Origin: Ancylostoma caninum
Lineage: Eukaryota; Nematoda; Chromadorea; Rhabditida; Ancylostomatidae
Assembly: GCA_037903475.1 (NCBI GenBank)
Contig: JBAJFG010000180.1
Location: forward strand, 620,001 to 684,000
DNA length: 64,000 bases
Reading direction: 5' to 3'
Part shown: positions 45,201-55,839 of the stretch, piece by piece
Layout: each line of letters opens with the position of its first letter
How positions within the stretch are numbered: position 1 is the stretch's first letter
Notes under the pieces: model-generated
The model's database searches: none
What the model saw: the letters and a program-made list of their open reading frames with translations, nothing else
Told to the model about the DNA's origin: nothing
Program-made: the position numbers and the translations under genes

Positions 45201-47186
45201 CTGATTCTCTTGCTGCCATCGCCATAAGGTATGAATGTTGGTGGTGAACGGATGTGTCGATTCCCTGCGTTCGGTTTCTTGGAAGCTCCTTTCGTGCCGG
45301 CAATGTTCAGTTTTCTTTTCTTCGTACGCGTTTTTCAGTCGCGCAGTCGAGTGCCTTCTGCTAGGCGAGATACGTAATTGCCAAGGGCTTCCATCTTATC
45401 GTTTTTGTTTGTTGTTTCTTCTGTAGTGCAGCGAAAAGTACACTGCTAATAAATTGCATCGGAGCATAAAGTATTGGCAGGTAATGAACTGAGAAATCTG
45501 TGCAAATATGTGCTTTTGAGAAAATATTCTACTCCAGTCAGTCGTCGCTTTGAAAGTTCTTCTCACCGCTTCACCAATTCTTCGACTTCGTAATTGGTGA
45601 AAAGAAAACTACTGAGCTTGACGTGATTGTAGGAAAGTTGTATCGTTTATATAAGGATATGTTCTCAAGTTGAATATGGCTAGGTCTTATTAGTGGCTGA
45701 GAATAGAAGAAGAGATTTCATGGGAACAAGGAATTTAACGTTTAGCTTGTTTCGCAGACAGCCAATCTTCATGCACTATGACAAGTCGAAATGTAACCCT
45801 TTGCATAGGAGGCAGCGTGAAAAAGGAACCGCAGAGAGGAGTCATAGGAGGTATATACAAGCAAAAGGACTTAAGATCAGAACAGCAGAAACCACAAGTC
45901 TCAAACTACTAGCCTTCTCTTTATATTAGAATGGTGCAGAAGAAATGGCTGGTTTGTGTGTTGTTTTTGTGCTTTTTTCCATATCTTTAGTGACGGTAAC
46001 CTCAGCAGGCGACATAATCTCTTTGAATAACGGAACCGGTGCTTATTGATGAGAGAGTCTCTGATGCGTTGTGGCCAGATTTCCGAAGGCTGAGAAGCTA
46101 AGAACAAGGACACCCCGCTTTCAGGTCGTTTTTTTTACAAATTCTTCGGCAGAAATGAAGACTTCCGGACCTGAGAAAAGCAGCAGAAATGTAGTTTTCC
46201 TGGGGAATATGGAGACTAGTCGTACATTCTCCAGTGGAGCTATCAAAATTTAGGCCAGCTCTCGGAAACAAGTTAGCCAAAAGTCAGGGTGCCGAAAAAG
46301 TCTTTTTGAGCATCTCGAGCGTTTTTCCTGCAAATCGCCAGTGATGTTTTGGAGCCAAATGCAACTATTTACATTGTTAAAGCTGTTCGTTTTGAAAAGC
46401 CGCTTGGAGAGAATCACGTACCCAGAATTCTAGAAATTACATGGAAAAAGGTTTGAAAGGTGCTCGTCTACGTTCGCCCAAGAGCGAAGCCGTCGCACCA
46501 GAGCTCATATGTCAGTAGATACTGACGTAATGCGCCAATGCCAAGTAGATGCTTTGGTTTGTGTCACTTGTGGTGTTATGGGAAAATCCTTGAAATCCAC
46601 AGAAAAAATCTGGGAACGCGGTACCTGGGTGCTTTCAGGTATTTCATGAGTAATAAATGCAGCGGACATCTTTTATATCACCAGAGTAAAGCTTGCTTTG
46701 CCCTTAAACACTCTAGATGTCATATCATGTCCACACACAATTACATGGTTTTATAGAAAAAAATGCTCCACTTCTTCTGCACTAACCTATCATAGAAAAG
46801 ATGATGGCTCGAATATTCGTATGGTAAATGCGAGGGCGCGCCACCTTGAACACTGATATTATTTAATCTTAAAGTGCCCAGGTAAATATTAGTGAACGAA
46901 AAAGCGCATGCCTTAAGGTGAAGCCGGACCATCCGAGCCTATGTTTGAATTAAGGCTTCACCTTGAAGAAAACGTTAGGGCTTATTGCTCCCCATTCAAT
47001 GAAAAACCCATGGAATGTCTAACATTACATCCTATTCAGGTAAAAACGTGGTTCCAAAATAGAAGAGCCAAGTGGCGACGCGTACGGAAAGATGGTGATG
47101 ACGAGGAAGACAATCCCACTGACCGGTCAACAAGGCCCGTCGGCCAATCAAGTCAAAGCTCTTACTACTTCGAAACGAGGATCTGA
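33187..47186 (+). CDS. pha-2: HHEX/PHA-2 homeodomain transcription factor (5 proposed exons)
   Basis: A nuclear DNA-binding regulator; in C. elegans the Hex orthologue PHA-2 acts in pharynx development. Proposed exons: 33187-33249, 34514-34652, 36890-36986, 37189-37300 and 47040-47186. Exons 3-5 join in phase to give KRKGGQIRFTNEQTDALEHK, then KYLSPQERKKLAKSLSLSER, Q, and VKTWFQNRRAKWRR: a complete homeodomain with the invariant W48, F49, N51 and R53. The KRKGGQ lead-in and RF(T/S)N(E/D)QT are typical of Hex proteins. The N-terminus carries FSIDVLL, like the Hex/eh1 Groucho-binding motif (F-x-I-x-x-L). After the homeodomain comes acidic GDDEED. The last frame ends TGA at 47184. Splice sites are GTAAGG, GTGAGT, GTAAAT and GTTCGT (weak) with CAG acceptors. 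Exon 1 and the start of exon 2 are least certain. A further 3' exon is possible. Confidence 0.85.
34514..34652 (+). CDS. pha-2: pha-2/HHEX proposed exon 2
   Basis: Reads SSANNHWYNPVNYINLTQQL, then AAQMIQASHPGGVPPGQMAP and PS, an Asn/Gln/Pro-rich linker typical of the region before a homeodomain. Donor GTGAGT at 34653 leaves phase 1, which agrees with exon 3. Two acceptors are possible: CCACCAG/GG at 34514 (in phase with exon 1) and AATTTCAG/GC at 34524 (better consensus). Confidence 0.65.
36366..36384. mobile_element. Solo mariner-type terminus
   Basis: AATTATGCACCAACCTAA followed by TA is a mariner-style right end (inward TTAGGTTGGTGCATAATT). No left partner was found within intron 2 of the homeobox gene, so it is a remnant. 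Confidence 0.45.
36890..36986 (+). CDS. pha-2: pha-2/HHEX exon 3
   Basis: Acceptor GTTTGTTTTCAG, donor GTAAAT. Encodes NIHGIWDPCISWLYPYMQKT then QQKRKGGQI and two bases of Arg. W-x-P...L...QKxxxKRKGGQ parallels vertebrate HHEX just before its homeodomain. Phases: 1 in, 2 out. Confidence 0.85.
37189..37300 (+). CDS. pha-2: pha-2/HHEX exon 4, homeodomain residues ~7-44
   Basis: Acceptor CCATTCAG. Encodes RFTNEQTDALEHKFDSHKYL, then SPQERKKLAKSLSLSERQ: helices 1 and 2 of the homeodomain. The donor GTTCGT is weak but gives phase 0 exactly between Gln44 and Val45. Confidence 0.92.
38120..39402. mobile_element. 1283-bp near-palindromic foldback element, TA duplication
   Basis: Outer ends CAGTGCGTTT(T/C)ATAATTAT inward, TA at 38118-38119 and 39403-39404. 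Left arm (38120-~38726) returns as reverse complement (~38790-39402), so over 600 bp per arm with scattered differences around a ~60-base loop. Within each arm a second, inner copy of the end (TTTCATAATTATAAGATCAC, ~38308 and, inverted, ~39200) shows the arm was built from nested ends. It lies in intron 4 of the homeobox gene. No transposase. Confidence 0.9.
39405..44657. other. Intron 4 interior, nothing convincing
   Basis: Short frames only; the longest (40659-41000, minus, Lys/Ser-rich) has no recognisable domain. A low-complexity ACATAC/ATAATAC tract at about 43620-43690. Confidence 0.4.
44658..45087. mobile_element. 430-bp MITE of the CAGGGTGGGCCA family
   Basis: Ends CAGGATGGGCCA and, inverted, CAGGGTGGGCCA, with TA at 44656-44657 and 45088-45089. 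The right ~70 bp (CAATGTTCCAAACCACATCA) and the left ~60 bp resemble the ends of the 7.9-kb element at 10618-18511. It lies in intron 4 of the homeobox gene and encodes nothing recognisable. Confidence 0.8.
45090..47039. other. End of intron 4, nothing recognised
   Basis: Short frames only before the acceptor at 47039. Confidence 0.4.
47040..47186 (+). CDS. pha-2: pha-2/HHEX exon 5, recognition helix and C-terminus
   Basis: Acceptor CCTATTCAG. Encodes VKTWFQNRRAKWRRVRKDGD then an acidic DEED and a Ser/Gln-rich tail to TGA. The recognition helix contains Q50, N51 and R53. It is separated from exon 4 by 9739 bp. Confidence 0.92.
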   Translation, partial: VKTWFQNRRAKWRRVRKDGDDEEDNPTDRSTRPVGQSSQSSYYFETRI

Positions 47187-47709
47187 ATTTCCTCATTCAC
47201 GGATCATGTCATGGGATGTAGTAACTTGCCCTACACTGCTTGCTGGTCAATACTTTTACTATGAATAGCCAATTCTTAACTGCCTCAAAAAATCTAAAAT
47301 CAGCTCTGGTTCCTGGAAAGACCACTGGAGCACCTTGGTCACATCCGTGTTTGATAGAATAATCCTCTATGAGAGCAATGCGTGGTAGGGATTTATATTT
47401 TTCGAGGTGCAAAGCAGCACATGGTGACGTGAGATGATTTCTAATACCCGTTATGACTTGTTGAGCTGTAATACACTCCGCGTGCACTCCATGAAATTAA
47501 GATAAGTGTCCTTCTTTTTTTTTCGTGGGATTTTGTTAATCGCTTTGGGCACATGATTACAGTAGTTGCTAAAAATTGTATGTACTAAAGCCATCAATGA
47601 TGATACAGCGTCTCATACGGCCAACAACTTTCAACTTACCTCACGCGATTACTCAGTAATCGATCAAGAAGGGGTGATTATGGAAGGGTAAACCACTTGT
47701 GGTACCAAG

Positions 47710-47874
47710 AACGAATGGGAAGGATTGGGCGAAAGAGTGCTGGTAGTGGTAAACCCCAAAGAATATCCCGGAATGACATTGGATTCAGGAACATCTAGAA
47801 ACAAGACTCGGCAACACATTTTATTGCTGGCGGCTGAAGCGTGTCCAGGAGAGAGATGCCGAGCCTCCAAAAAG
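47710..47874 (+). CDS. Candidate exon, unknown gene
   Basis: An open stretch reading GERVLVVVNPKEYPGMTLDS then GTSRNKTRQHILLLAAEACP and GERCRASKK, followed by GTCAGT. The composition is protein-like, but the acceptor is unclear and no family was recognised. It might be an exon of the plus-strand gene whose clearer exons start at 54893. Confidence 0.25.
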
Positions 47875-48258
47875 GTCAGTGCATACATACATAGATGCCG
47901 ATTCATAGGTTAGGCTTAGTCCATCAGAGTTCCATAAATGATCTGTGCAACGTTCTGTCCTGGCTACAGCTGGAGGTAAATTACTACTATCCCAGAATTT
48001 CATCTCAGGAGTTGTTTGTATGATCAATTTCCTTCTACGTAACTAGTCAGAATAGCTGAAATTGTGAAAACAGTACCTTTTAACTTTATCCCATGATATC
48101 CTTATATAAATGACGTGGTAATTCGTGTAACATTCGCTGTACATAAATAAATAGTTTGTGATCAAATGACCAATTTTCTGAATAACATGTTATTTTACTT
48201 CGGAATGATTTACAACTCGGATCTCTGGATCCTGCAATTCGCAGTCGTTATCGTGCAG

Positions 48259-48390
48259 TGTGCGACGAGATCTGGGTTATTTTCACCGATATCCCGTTTA
48301 TTCAACCAAGAGTATGGTTTTGCAGATGAAGAATATCTATCAGCTCCGTACAAAGCAACGGAGTGGGAACCAAAAACGTTAGGAGAGGAG
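48259..48390 (+). CDS. Candidate exon, unknown gene
   Basis: ATCGTGCAG acceptor, then CATRSGLFSPISRLFNQEYG, FADEEYLSAPYKATEWEPKT, LGEE and a possible GTACAT donor. No family was recognised; weak evidence. Confidence 0.2.
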
Positions 48391-48399
48391 GGTACATGC

Positions 48400-51300
48400 A
48401 CATTTGTGCTAAATAACAATATGGCTCATTGTTCTACGACAAAACTGCTATGAATGGCGTCATCAGGTCTTGAAAGGTATTTAACGCAAGGAGGCCCTTC
48501 ACTGCTCCCTTGCGAGACGAATAATCACGAAAAAACAGGACTGGGTGCAAAGTTGTGTTTATTCCCTCGTGCTTTGCACTTGATGTGTTATCATTGCGAC
48601 GTAATCTGAAGCCTCATTAGAACTTAGCAACCTTTCACTGCTGAAGTTAAGTGTCAAAAAGTGATAAATTGATGTTTTTCCCAGAATTCTCCTGGACAGG
48701 GGCAATAAAAGAGTAGAGCCGTGTCTCGGAAGGCTATGAAACGAGCATGCGCCTTCCTACCCAAACATGTTGTATCCACAGAACAACTTCTTGAACTTCT
48801 TGAGTATGAACCAAAGCGTAATATATGTTCTCACATTCTTCCACTTAGTGCCGGTACATACTTCCCTTTCTGGCTCAAGCGTTTCAGGTGAAAACTGTTC
48901 CAGATAACCGATCTGGAAGCCACGATGCAAGTCAGTTTTTTTTTGTTTGGAAGCTTTCCGAAATCTCGTAGCTGTTTTGCACAAACTTGTCAGCACACGT
49001 AACTAATACTCAATAACTTAGCTCTCAGTGTGTTACTCCTAAACTAGACTACTTTCACGCTGTGGATGAACCCTAAGTTAATAGTATGCGAGATCGGCAA
49101 GTAATTCCAAAATATCAGTTATGACGTTTATTGTTAATCTGTTTGACCTGAATACAAGAGGTGCTAAGTGACATTAATATTAATAACTTCCGCTTTTTCT
49201 AAATTAGCATACTTATACTCAGCCTCTTTTTTTCAGTACTGCTCACTAGTGCGTGAAATGTCTCCTCTGGTCCATACAAACTGTTTCAGAGTACTATTAC
49301 GGAAACCATGGAAATAGACATAAATAACATTTGAAGGGAGCATCTTTTGATGCAGTTCAAGCTCTAATATGGAAGTATTCATAATGATTCAGCACTTAAT
49401 TGTCGGCCTTTTTGCCCTCTAACAAAGGCTTCATGGCCGAAACTTGTGCTTTTCGATGGTGATGTGATCGTGCTCATTACCTTGATGTGACCGCTCATTT
49501 AAGAAGCGAACTTCACTTTCATGAAGTTGCAACATGGCACTTTATCTTTCAACAATGACTGTTCCCATCGAGGACTCAGAACCCAAAAAAAAATAGCTGA
49601 CAAGCATTTGATGAGCAAGTTTCCGATCTCATCTAAAACTCTCTTGCGCCAAAGCTTGTCGACAAGTTGTTTTGGCCTTTAGTGTCGACAAGTTGTCGGC
49701 CCGATAGCTTGCCGCCAACGATTTGTCAGTTAGAATGTTGTCTGCAAGTTGTTTCGAGGCAAAGGAAGGATGGCAACTTGTTCTCGGGATTCTGGGAGTT
49801 ATCACTCTCGCAAGCGTTGTAGCAGTATACAAGACCATCGCAAATTCAGCTTTTCAGTGCTTCATGGTGGCAGCGGAGTCCTTCTTCTTCAAAAAAAAAC
49901 TGTACTTTTATATTTACACAGACGAACCCTAAATTCAACAGTTTTTGTGAGCGTCATCAATGTTTTCGCAATTCTGGAAATATTAGCCCACTTTTTTAGA
50001 GGAAATCTTTTCGAAATTGAACTGAATAGAATAAAGTTCGAAATGTAATAGACTCCGGAGCGAGAAAAAAATTAACGTTCTCCCTATCCGCAAAAAGGTG
50101 GCAATGTAATATTTGTTCTGAAAAAATAGTCAGTTGATAGCAACCACAGAACAGCCGACCACGCGTAAAAGAACTCAATATGGGGGTGGTTTTGGATATT
50201 TGGTTCAATTTCTCATTCGCTGGAATATTCAGGCTCGTGCTACCCACAAACCCCGTGCATGAATGGTTCACACAAGTCTTCTTGCTAATTATTAAAGTGA
50301 CTAACATCTCGCTCATGTCAACGATATTCAGTGGGTTTACTGTTTTAGAATTCATTTTAGTAACCTGTTCTCAAAAGCTATGAAAAACCTGTCTAAACTA
50401 GATGACATGGAACTATTTTAGGGGCGACAGGGGATAATGTTTTTCGTGCTGCACGACTTAACACACAATGTCCGAAACAGTGAGAATCCATTAGTGAGGA
50501 TTCCCCAAGATGTTGATCCGATTTCGCTGCGACGAGACTTCGTGCGTCGTCAGCTGAGGATAAGTGAGGGAATGTTCGGATGTTGTCTTTCTTGCTGATC
50601 CTGGAGCAGAGCATCGGCTGTGTGCTATTGCAGGACGAATCAGCTGTTAACGATTTAATAGACGGATCGTATTTCCCGCGATATCGTGTCGAGCTCGTTA
50701 ATCCGTCGCTGAAAATCCAAAGCTATTGGCCAATTTACATCGCACTCGCCATTAATTCCACGGCGAACATGCCCTTATATTGTTAAAACCCAAAGTTATT
50801 GCCAAAAAGAGGCATTTAATGGATCCGAGTGTAGCTTTTCTCCGGCGTTGTATGGGTAATTAAAGGTCGAAAATTGTTAAGAATCTTTCTTTGCAGCTAG
50901 GATAGCATTCACCCCCCCCCCCCTCCCCAAGCGCTCTCATACTCCAAAATTTCTTCATGAGAAAGACAAATCGAGCGTGTGCTGCCAACCCATAACACAT
51001 TTGCTCTCATTCTCCAATTTGTAGTTCACTGCCAACAAAGTGAGCTTGAACGCCAACGACAAAGTTCTTTGATGTGCTTTGCTAGAACTATTCTCGCACT
51101 TGAAGCCCATAGCAAGTGAAATTCTATCATCATTAGGAAAATACTTCCTCTAATGCAGCTATGCTATATAACTCGGCAAAGTGACTGTTGACAGTACCAT
51201 CTTTCAAGGCCCGTTGAGCCTTCAAACTTTGGTGCTCTCCATTTTTCTATCGCTTCAGGAATAGAAAGTCTTACGAATGCGTTGACGTAGGAAGCATTGA

Positions 51301-54300
51301 GAGCAAAGTAGCGTTCAAGTACGATCAGATCATTGCGACCAAATTTCAAAGCTCTATTTTGTGTTCTGTGGGGGAACTTTGTTGACAGATTGTCTTGAAG
51401 ATGCATGATGAGAAAAGTAAGTTAGCAAAAATTTCCTTTATCTGCATAGTTCAATGTAATTGTAAATTTAAGGTAATAGGAGATGTAGTGTATGGAGCAT
51501 TCATAGGTATCTTAATTTTGTTTCCTAATGCAATCGTTAATTTGTGGCTCAATCTATATTTTGCATCTTATGGTTTCTATTTCACAACTTTCACTATCTA
51601 CATTTCTCTCTGAATGTATGGTATTTTAATTTGTAGTTCAGTTTGTAATTCAACCCCACTTCGATATTTCCAAAACTTACTTGGCTTATTAAACATTGAA
51701 AATTGTTTCTTCCTATGTGGGTGGGTGCCTTTAGATGTAACTAATAAGAATTCTACTTCCTCTGCTTTATTCTCTTCTGAATTAAAATTTACTCGTTTCA
51801 GCGTGACTAAGAGCTTTGCGCTATCTCTCCGGTCAGCTAAATGATGCGCATATGGTGTTAGTTCCTTTTGCTTCCAGAAGTACTGTTTGGAGAGTCCAAA
51901 ACGAACCTTTTCCAAATAACAAAGACTGTGTTGTGAAAAGAAGGTAACTGCATCAGAATCGGAGACTGCACATTCATTTCAGTCATGGCCTTAGACATGA
52001 AAGAGGCTGTTTCCGCGTATTAACCTTGCCTTCGTCAATCTTTTCAATTATCCTGACACTACACCCCAATGAAACAATAGCGAGAGTATTTTAACCTCTA
52101 ATGCTCATTTTCTCTTTGTGTCGCTGCCATTTTATCCAGCCCAGCCCTTTGTGAATTCGTGCCACTTCGTTGTTCCTGACACTAGGTGCTTCCCGGCCTC
52201 AAATGCAATTCATCTAATTGTAGACTAAGAACGATATTTCGGAACGCACTCTCTTCCCATGCACTGATAACTCTGCTGTTAAAGCTTCACATGTACTGGA
52301 TAGCAGAGGCAACATGCAGTTGCGTAGACGGCCCAAATAGCTGCTGTACTTCTCCATCCTTTGTAAATACGTTTGGAAGCCGACGGACCCTAGCCGTTTG
52401 TAATTGAGCCAGTCTTGGCGCTCTCGTATAGAGAAACGTATACCGTACCGTTTATTAACTGTCTTTGAAGTCGATGGTGGGACTCCCAACTACATCAATT
52501 GAAGTTGTGCCTCCATGGGAACAGACTGCTTCTACCAGGATTCATGGTCTAGCTCAGAAGCTGCAGGAAGCGGCTTTTGACTGCTTAATAAGTCTAGATC
52601 CCTTCACTCCACTATAATTATAGATTCCGAATGTTTTCTGTGACTCTTGCATCGTTGCTGCGCGTCGAATTTCTCGGTATGCCCAACTTTGTGCAGCTAG
52701 TTTTGTAGCAAAAACAGTCTGTCCTTGAATAAGACTGCTTCTTTGTCTATGTGTGCAATCAATTATTTTCAAGTTACCCTCTTCGCTCAGCGCTTTGTTA
52801 GGCTAACGCGATTACATGTAATAAGTGGATCAAACTGACACTGATACACACGCAACCCGAGGAGGGAGGGACGACAAGACTCAGTAACCTTACCGTCAGC
52901 CTAATGGAATGTGCCATCATTCTAAGGCTAGTATTTACGTATATAAAACTGTTTTATGCCGAAGTGGAAGGCAGTTTATTTTGAGATGCGACGTAACCAG
53001 TCGCACGCGCTCAGGACAACTTCGTTCTGCATCCAGCACATTAATCTAGAGCCACCTTGTGGAGACCATGCTCTTCTCTACTCGGGATTCTTTTTTGATC
53101 CTTATCTTCTCGTAAGTGGCTTTCTCACAGCAATGTCTTGATCGTGGAAGGGTAGCTACGAAGAGCTTAATCTTCCAATGTAGTCCTTGATTCTTAAAAA
53201 AACCTACTACGTTTATTCGTGGTGATTTGAAGACGTCATAGAAATTGCTAATGCGAGGCGTCTCTTGGGCTCCTAATTCGTCCCTTCTCTTGATTAAAGT
53301 TGCCTCATCTAATTGGAGTACTTTTACTGTAAAGGTTGCACTTGATAATTCATCAGTGATTAGGTCAAAATTACGCGTTATTTTACCGGGACACCGTCCA
53401 TGTTACTGATGTGTTCAAGCAGCTTCGTCACAACTGTCGAGGAGATGGCATTAGCGGTGTTAGCAGTGTTATTTCTGTAGCACATTCTATGTATTCATTT
53501 TGGAACAACATTTTATCGCCTGCTATTTCCCCAAACTTTCCTTTTACTCATTTCATAAGGATGAACTGGCATTGTTGCTCTATTGCCTTGCACATGATAT
53601 TAAGTGTCCAGTTTTTTTCTCTAAACTTATACATTCAGGAAGAATGCCGACTACGTTTATGGTTGCGGCGATATTAACTGTTCTTTCCTTTCATAGCATT
53701 GCGAATGCCTTTAGACTAGTAAGTTGCCTACTCTCTAACCTTTTTTTGGCTTCATCCTACCTCCACCAATTTGATGTGCCAAGCTAAGGGGGGAGGGGGA
53801 ACTTTCTCGAAAGTATCCATTGAGTAGCTCACACAATTGCAAGGTAAAACAGTTGTGATGGTCAATGCGAAGTGTGCGAGTGCTGAGAATGTGTTGCCGC
53901 AAATATTCCCCTCGGAAGTTTCTCACTGAGTACTGCCGCACGCCACCGTCGCAGTTCTTTTTCACTGTCGGCGACGGACATAATCATGGGAGCTCTAGAG
54001 AGTAGGGAGGGTGGCAGTGATCCAGAGGATCTTCAGTTATGAAGTTTCATGGGAGTTTCTCCTGGCTTACGGAGGAATGCTTCGATGTGGCCATGGTGTG
54101 GTCTTCGTATAGAGACATCTTTCACTAAATAAGGTCTGTGCCGATGACCTCAACTTCGCTCTCCATTTCTGCTAGTGCGTGTTGAATGAGGCCATATGAC
54201 AGGTGATAGGAAAAATCTCCACCGCACACCTAATTTCATACGAAAAGACTTGGAAATACTACCTTCCAGAACAACTGAGTTCCCCAGAACAGCATGTCAA

Positions 54301-54349
54301 GTGACCCCCCCCCCCTTTTTTTCCAAACTTTCAGTGAAAAAAGGAGCTA
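48400..54349. other. Mostly unassigned sequence
   Basis: No clear element or gene. A possible exon at about 52965-53111 (contains SFCIQHINLEPPCGDHALLY, ends before GTAAGT) is mentioned only as a lead. C runs occur at about 50911-50922 and 54305-54315. Words GTCGACAAGTTGT repeat near 49660-49700. Confidence 0.35.
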
Positions 54350-54620
54350 AAGTGGACGTCAATAGCGTTGGCCTATCCGCGGCCTCCGAGAAGAACGTCG
54401 CGCAACCGCGCCGCGTGTGCTGTAACCTATGTATTCTGCTGCTGTTATGCAATTTCTAGCAGCTTTTCTACCCGATTTCAAGGATTTTTGAACAAATCGG
54501 GAAGGAAAGACCCTAGAAATAGCATTCCGGCGGCGACGACACCGATCCCGGCGCGCGCGGCGCGGTCGCGCTGCGTCCTTCTCGAGGCAGCGAATGGGCC
54601 ACCGCTATTGCCGTCCACTG
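54350..54620. mobile_element. GC-rich MITE, 271 bp, TA duplication
   Basis: AGTGGACGTCAATAGCGTTG at the left matches the reverse complement of the right end (CAGTGGACGGCAATAGCGGT), and similarity runs about 68 bp through CGCGCCGCG. TA at 54348-54349 and 54621-54622. Strongly GC-rich arms around an AT-rich middle. Confidence 0.65.
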
Positions 54621-54892
54621 TACACGTGCATGCACATGCGCTCTTTGATCAATTAATCATTGCAAGCGTCCTCAATCTTTTCCACAATAATAACATAAAC
54701 TACCAGAAGTCGACAAAGCTTTGAGCGTCTCCATATCACAAACATTGACATGTTATATAGACCACCGCTGGTTGGCTTGCTAAGCCCTTCGTGGATCGTG
54801 CTATCCCTCGCCCACTAGTTGTAAATTGGTTTTGGAGAAACTACCTATAGCCTTCAAAGAAACATCAATTTAGCGGGAATACCGACGCCCAG

Positions 54893-55026
54893 TGTGTACC
54901 GAAGAGCAGACCTGTTCATACAAAGCACTCGGTGTGGTATTTGCTTTATGTGATTGTCCTGGTGAAGAGAAGTTGTGTCCTCGAGATCCAGGAAACGCTG
55001 TTGAGCATAGAGGAACACACTACCAT
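54893..55026 (+). CDS. Cys-rich protein, proposed exon A
   Basis: Acceptor GACGCCCAG, donor GTAAGT. Encodes CTEEQTCSYKALGVVFALCD then CPGEEKLCPRDPGNAVEHRG and THYH. The C-x-C-P spacing and the phase-0 donor fit exon B, which continues with FCSARNVPVC. Likely extracellular because of the cysteine content; I do not recognise the family with confidence. No signal-peptide exon was identified upstream. Confidence 0.5.
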
Positions 55027-55253
55027 GTAAGTTTTTATCTGTTATTTATTATTTAGAAACAAGCATTGGCGGTGATTACCCAAGGGGTTTCACCTCTGCT
55101 AATTTTTAATTTGCAAGCTCCTGATCATTAAAAGTCTTTTTTTTTTGGAATTTCACCACTCATTATTAACAACTAATTCGATGTCGTTGGCTGTGCAGCA
55201 TTCATTTACTTCCCTATTCCTCCTCACAAATAACGCATATATTGTTTTCTTAG

Positions 55254-55337
55254 ATGGCGTGGGAGACTCTGCTCGTAGTTCTCGCTGTAATGCTCATGCA
55301 TACAAATAAAGCTCTGAAGCTGAGCCCGCTTCGAAAA
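55254..55337 (+). CDS. Candidate signal-peptide exon
   Basis: ATG directly follows TTGTTTTCTTAG, an acceptor-like site as used for spliced-leader addition. It encodes MAWETLLVVLAVMLMHTNKA then LKLSPLRK before GTAACT: short n-region, hydrophobic core, small residue near position 20. Its donor phase (0) fits exon B. It could be an alternative or separate gene start; it could not follow exon A sensibly. Confidence 0.35.
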
Positions 55338-55679
55338 GTAACTAAATTCCCCTAGCCTCAAAACTTGAAACGGTTAATGTCTTTTTTCTTTGCATGTTAC
55401 CATGCCCCAGAGACGACTTTGTGACGTTGACTCTGCGATTCTAAACGGTATGAAAAATGTTAATTTGGAGTATCGAAAACTGATATTGTGCCATTTAACG
55501 AGCTCGCATTAACGAGGTTAGTCGGGAGTAGGAGACTTAAAGTTGACGACTGTTGCATTACGGTAATAGAAAACCGTTTCCAAACCAAAATTTTCTACTG
55601 TAGTGAATGTCCTCTCAGATCTGCTGCTTTACGTAAAATACAATAATTTCTTGAATCGTTACATAACATTGCTTTGCAG

Positions 55680-55838
55680 TTTTGCTCAGCTCGAAATGTG
55701 CCAGTTTGTGAGGATGGAGATATATCGACCACAGTGACGGGGATTCAAACGGCTATCCACTGTATCTGTGCCGAAGGAAGTGATCTCATTCAGGAACGAA
55801 GCGAAGAGAAGGGCATCACCAACTACGCATGTCGACAG
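55680..55838 (+). CDS. Cys-rich protein, proposed exon B
   Basis: Acceptor TGCTTTGCAG, donor GTGGCT; 53 codons, phase 0 at both ends. Reads FCSARNVPVCEDGDISTTVT, then GIQTAIHCICAEGSDLIQER and SEEKGITNYACRQ. Five cysteines in 53 residues with a C-x-C pair suggest a disulphide-rich extracellular domain. Family not recognised. Confidence 0.55.
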
Positions 55839-55839
55839 G

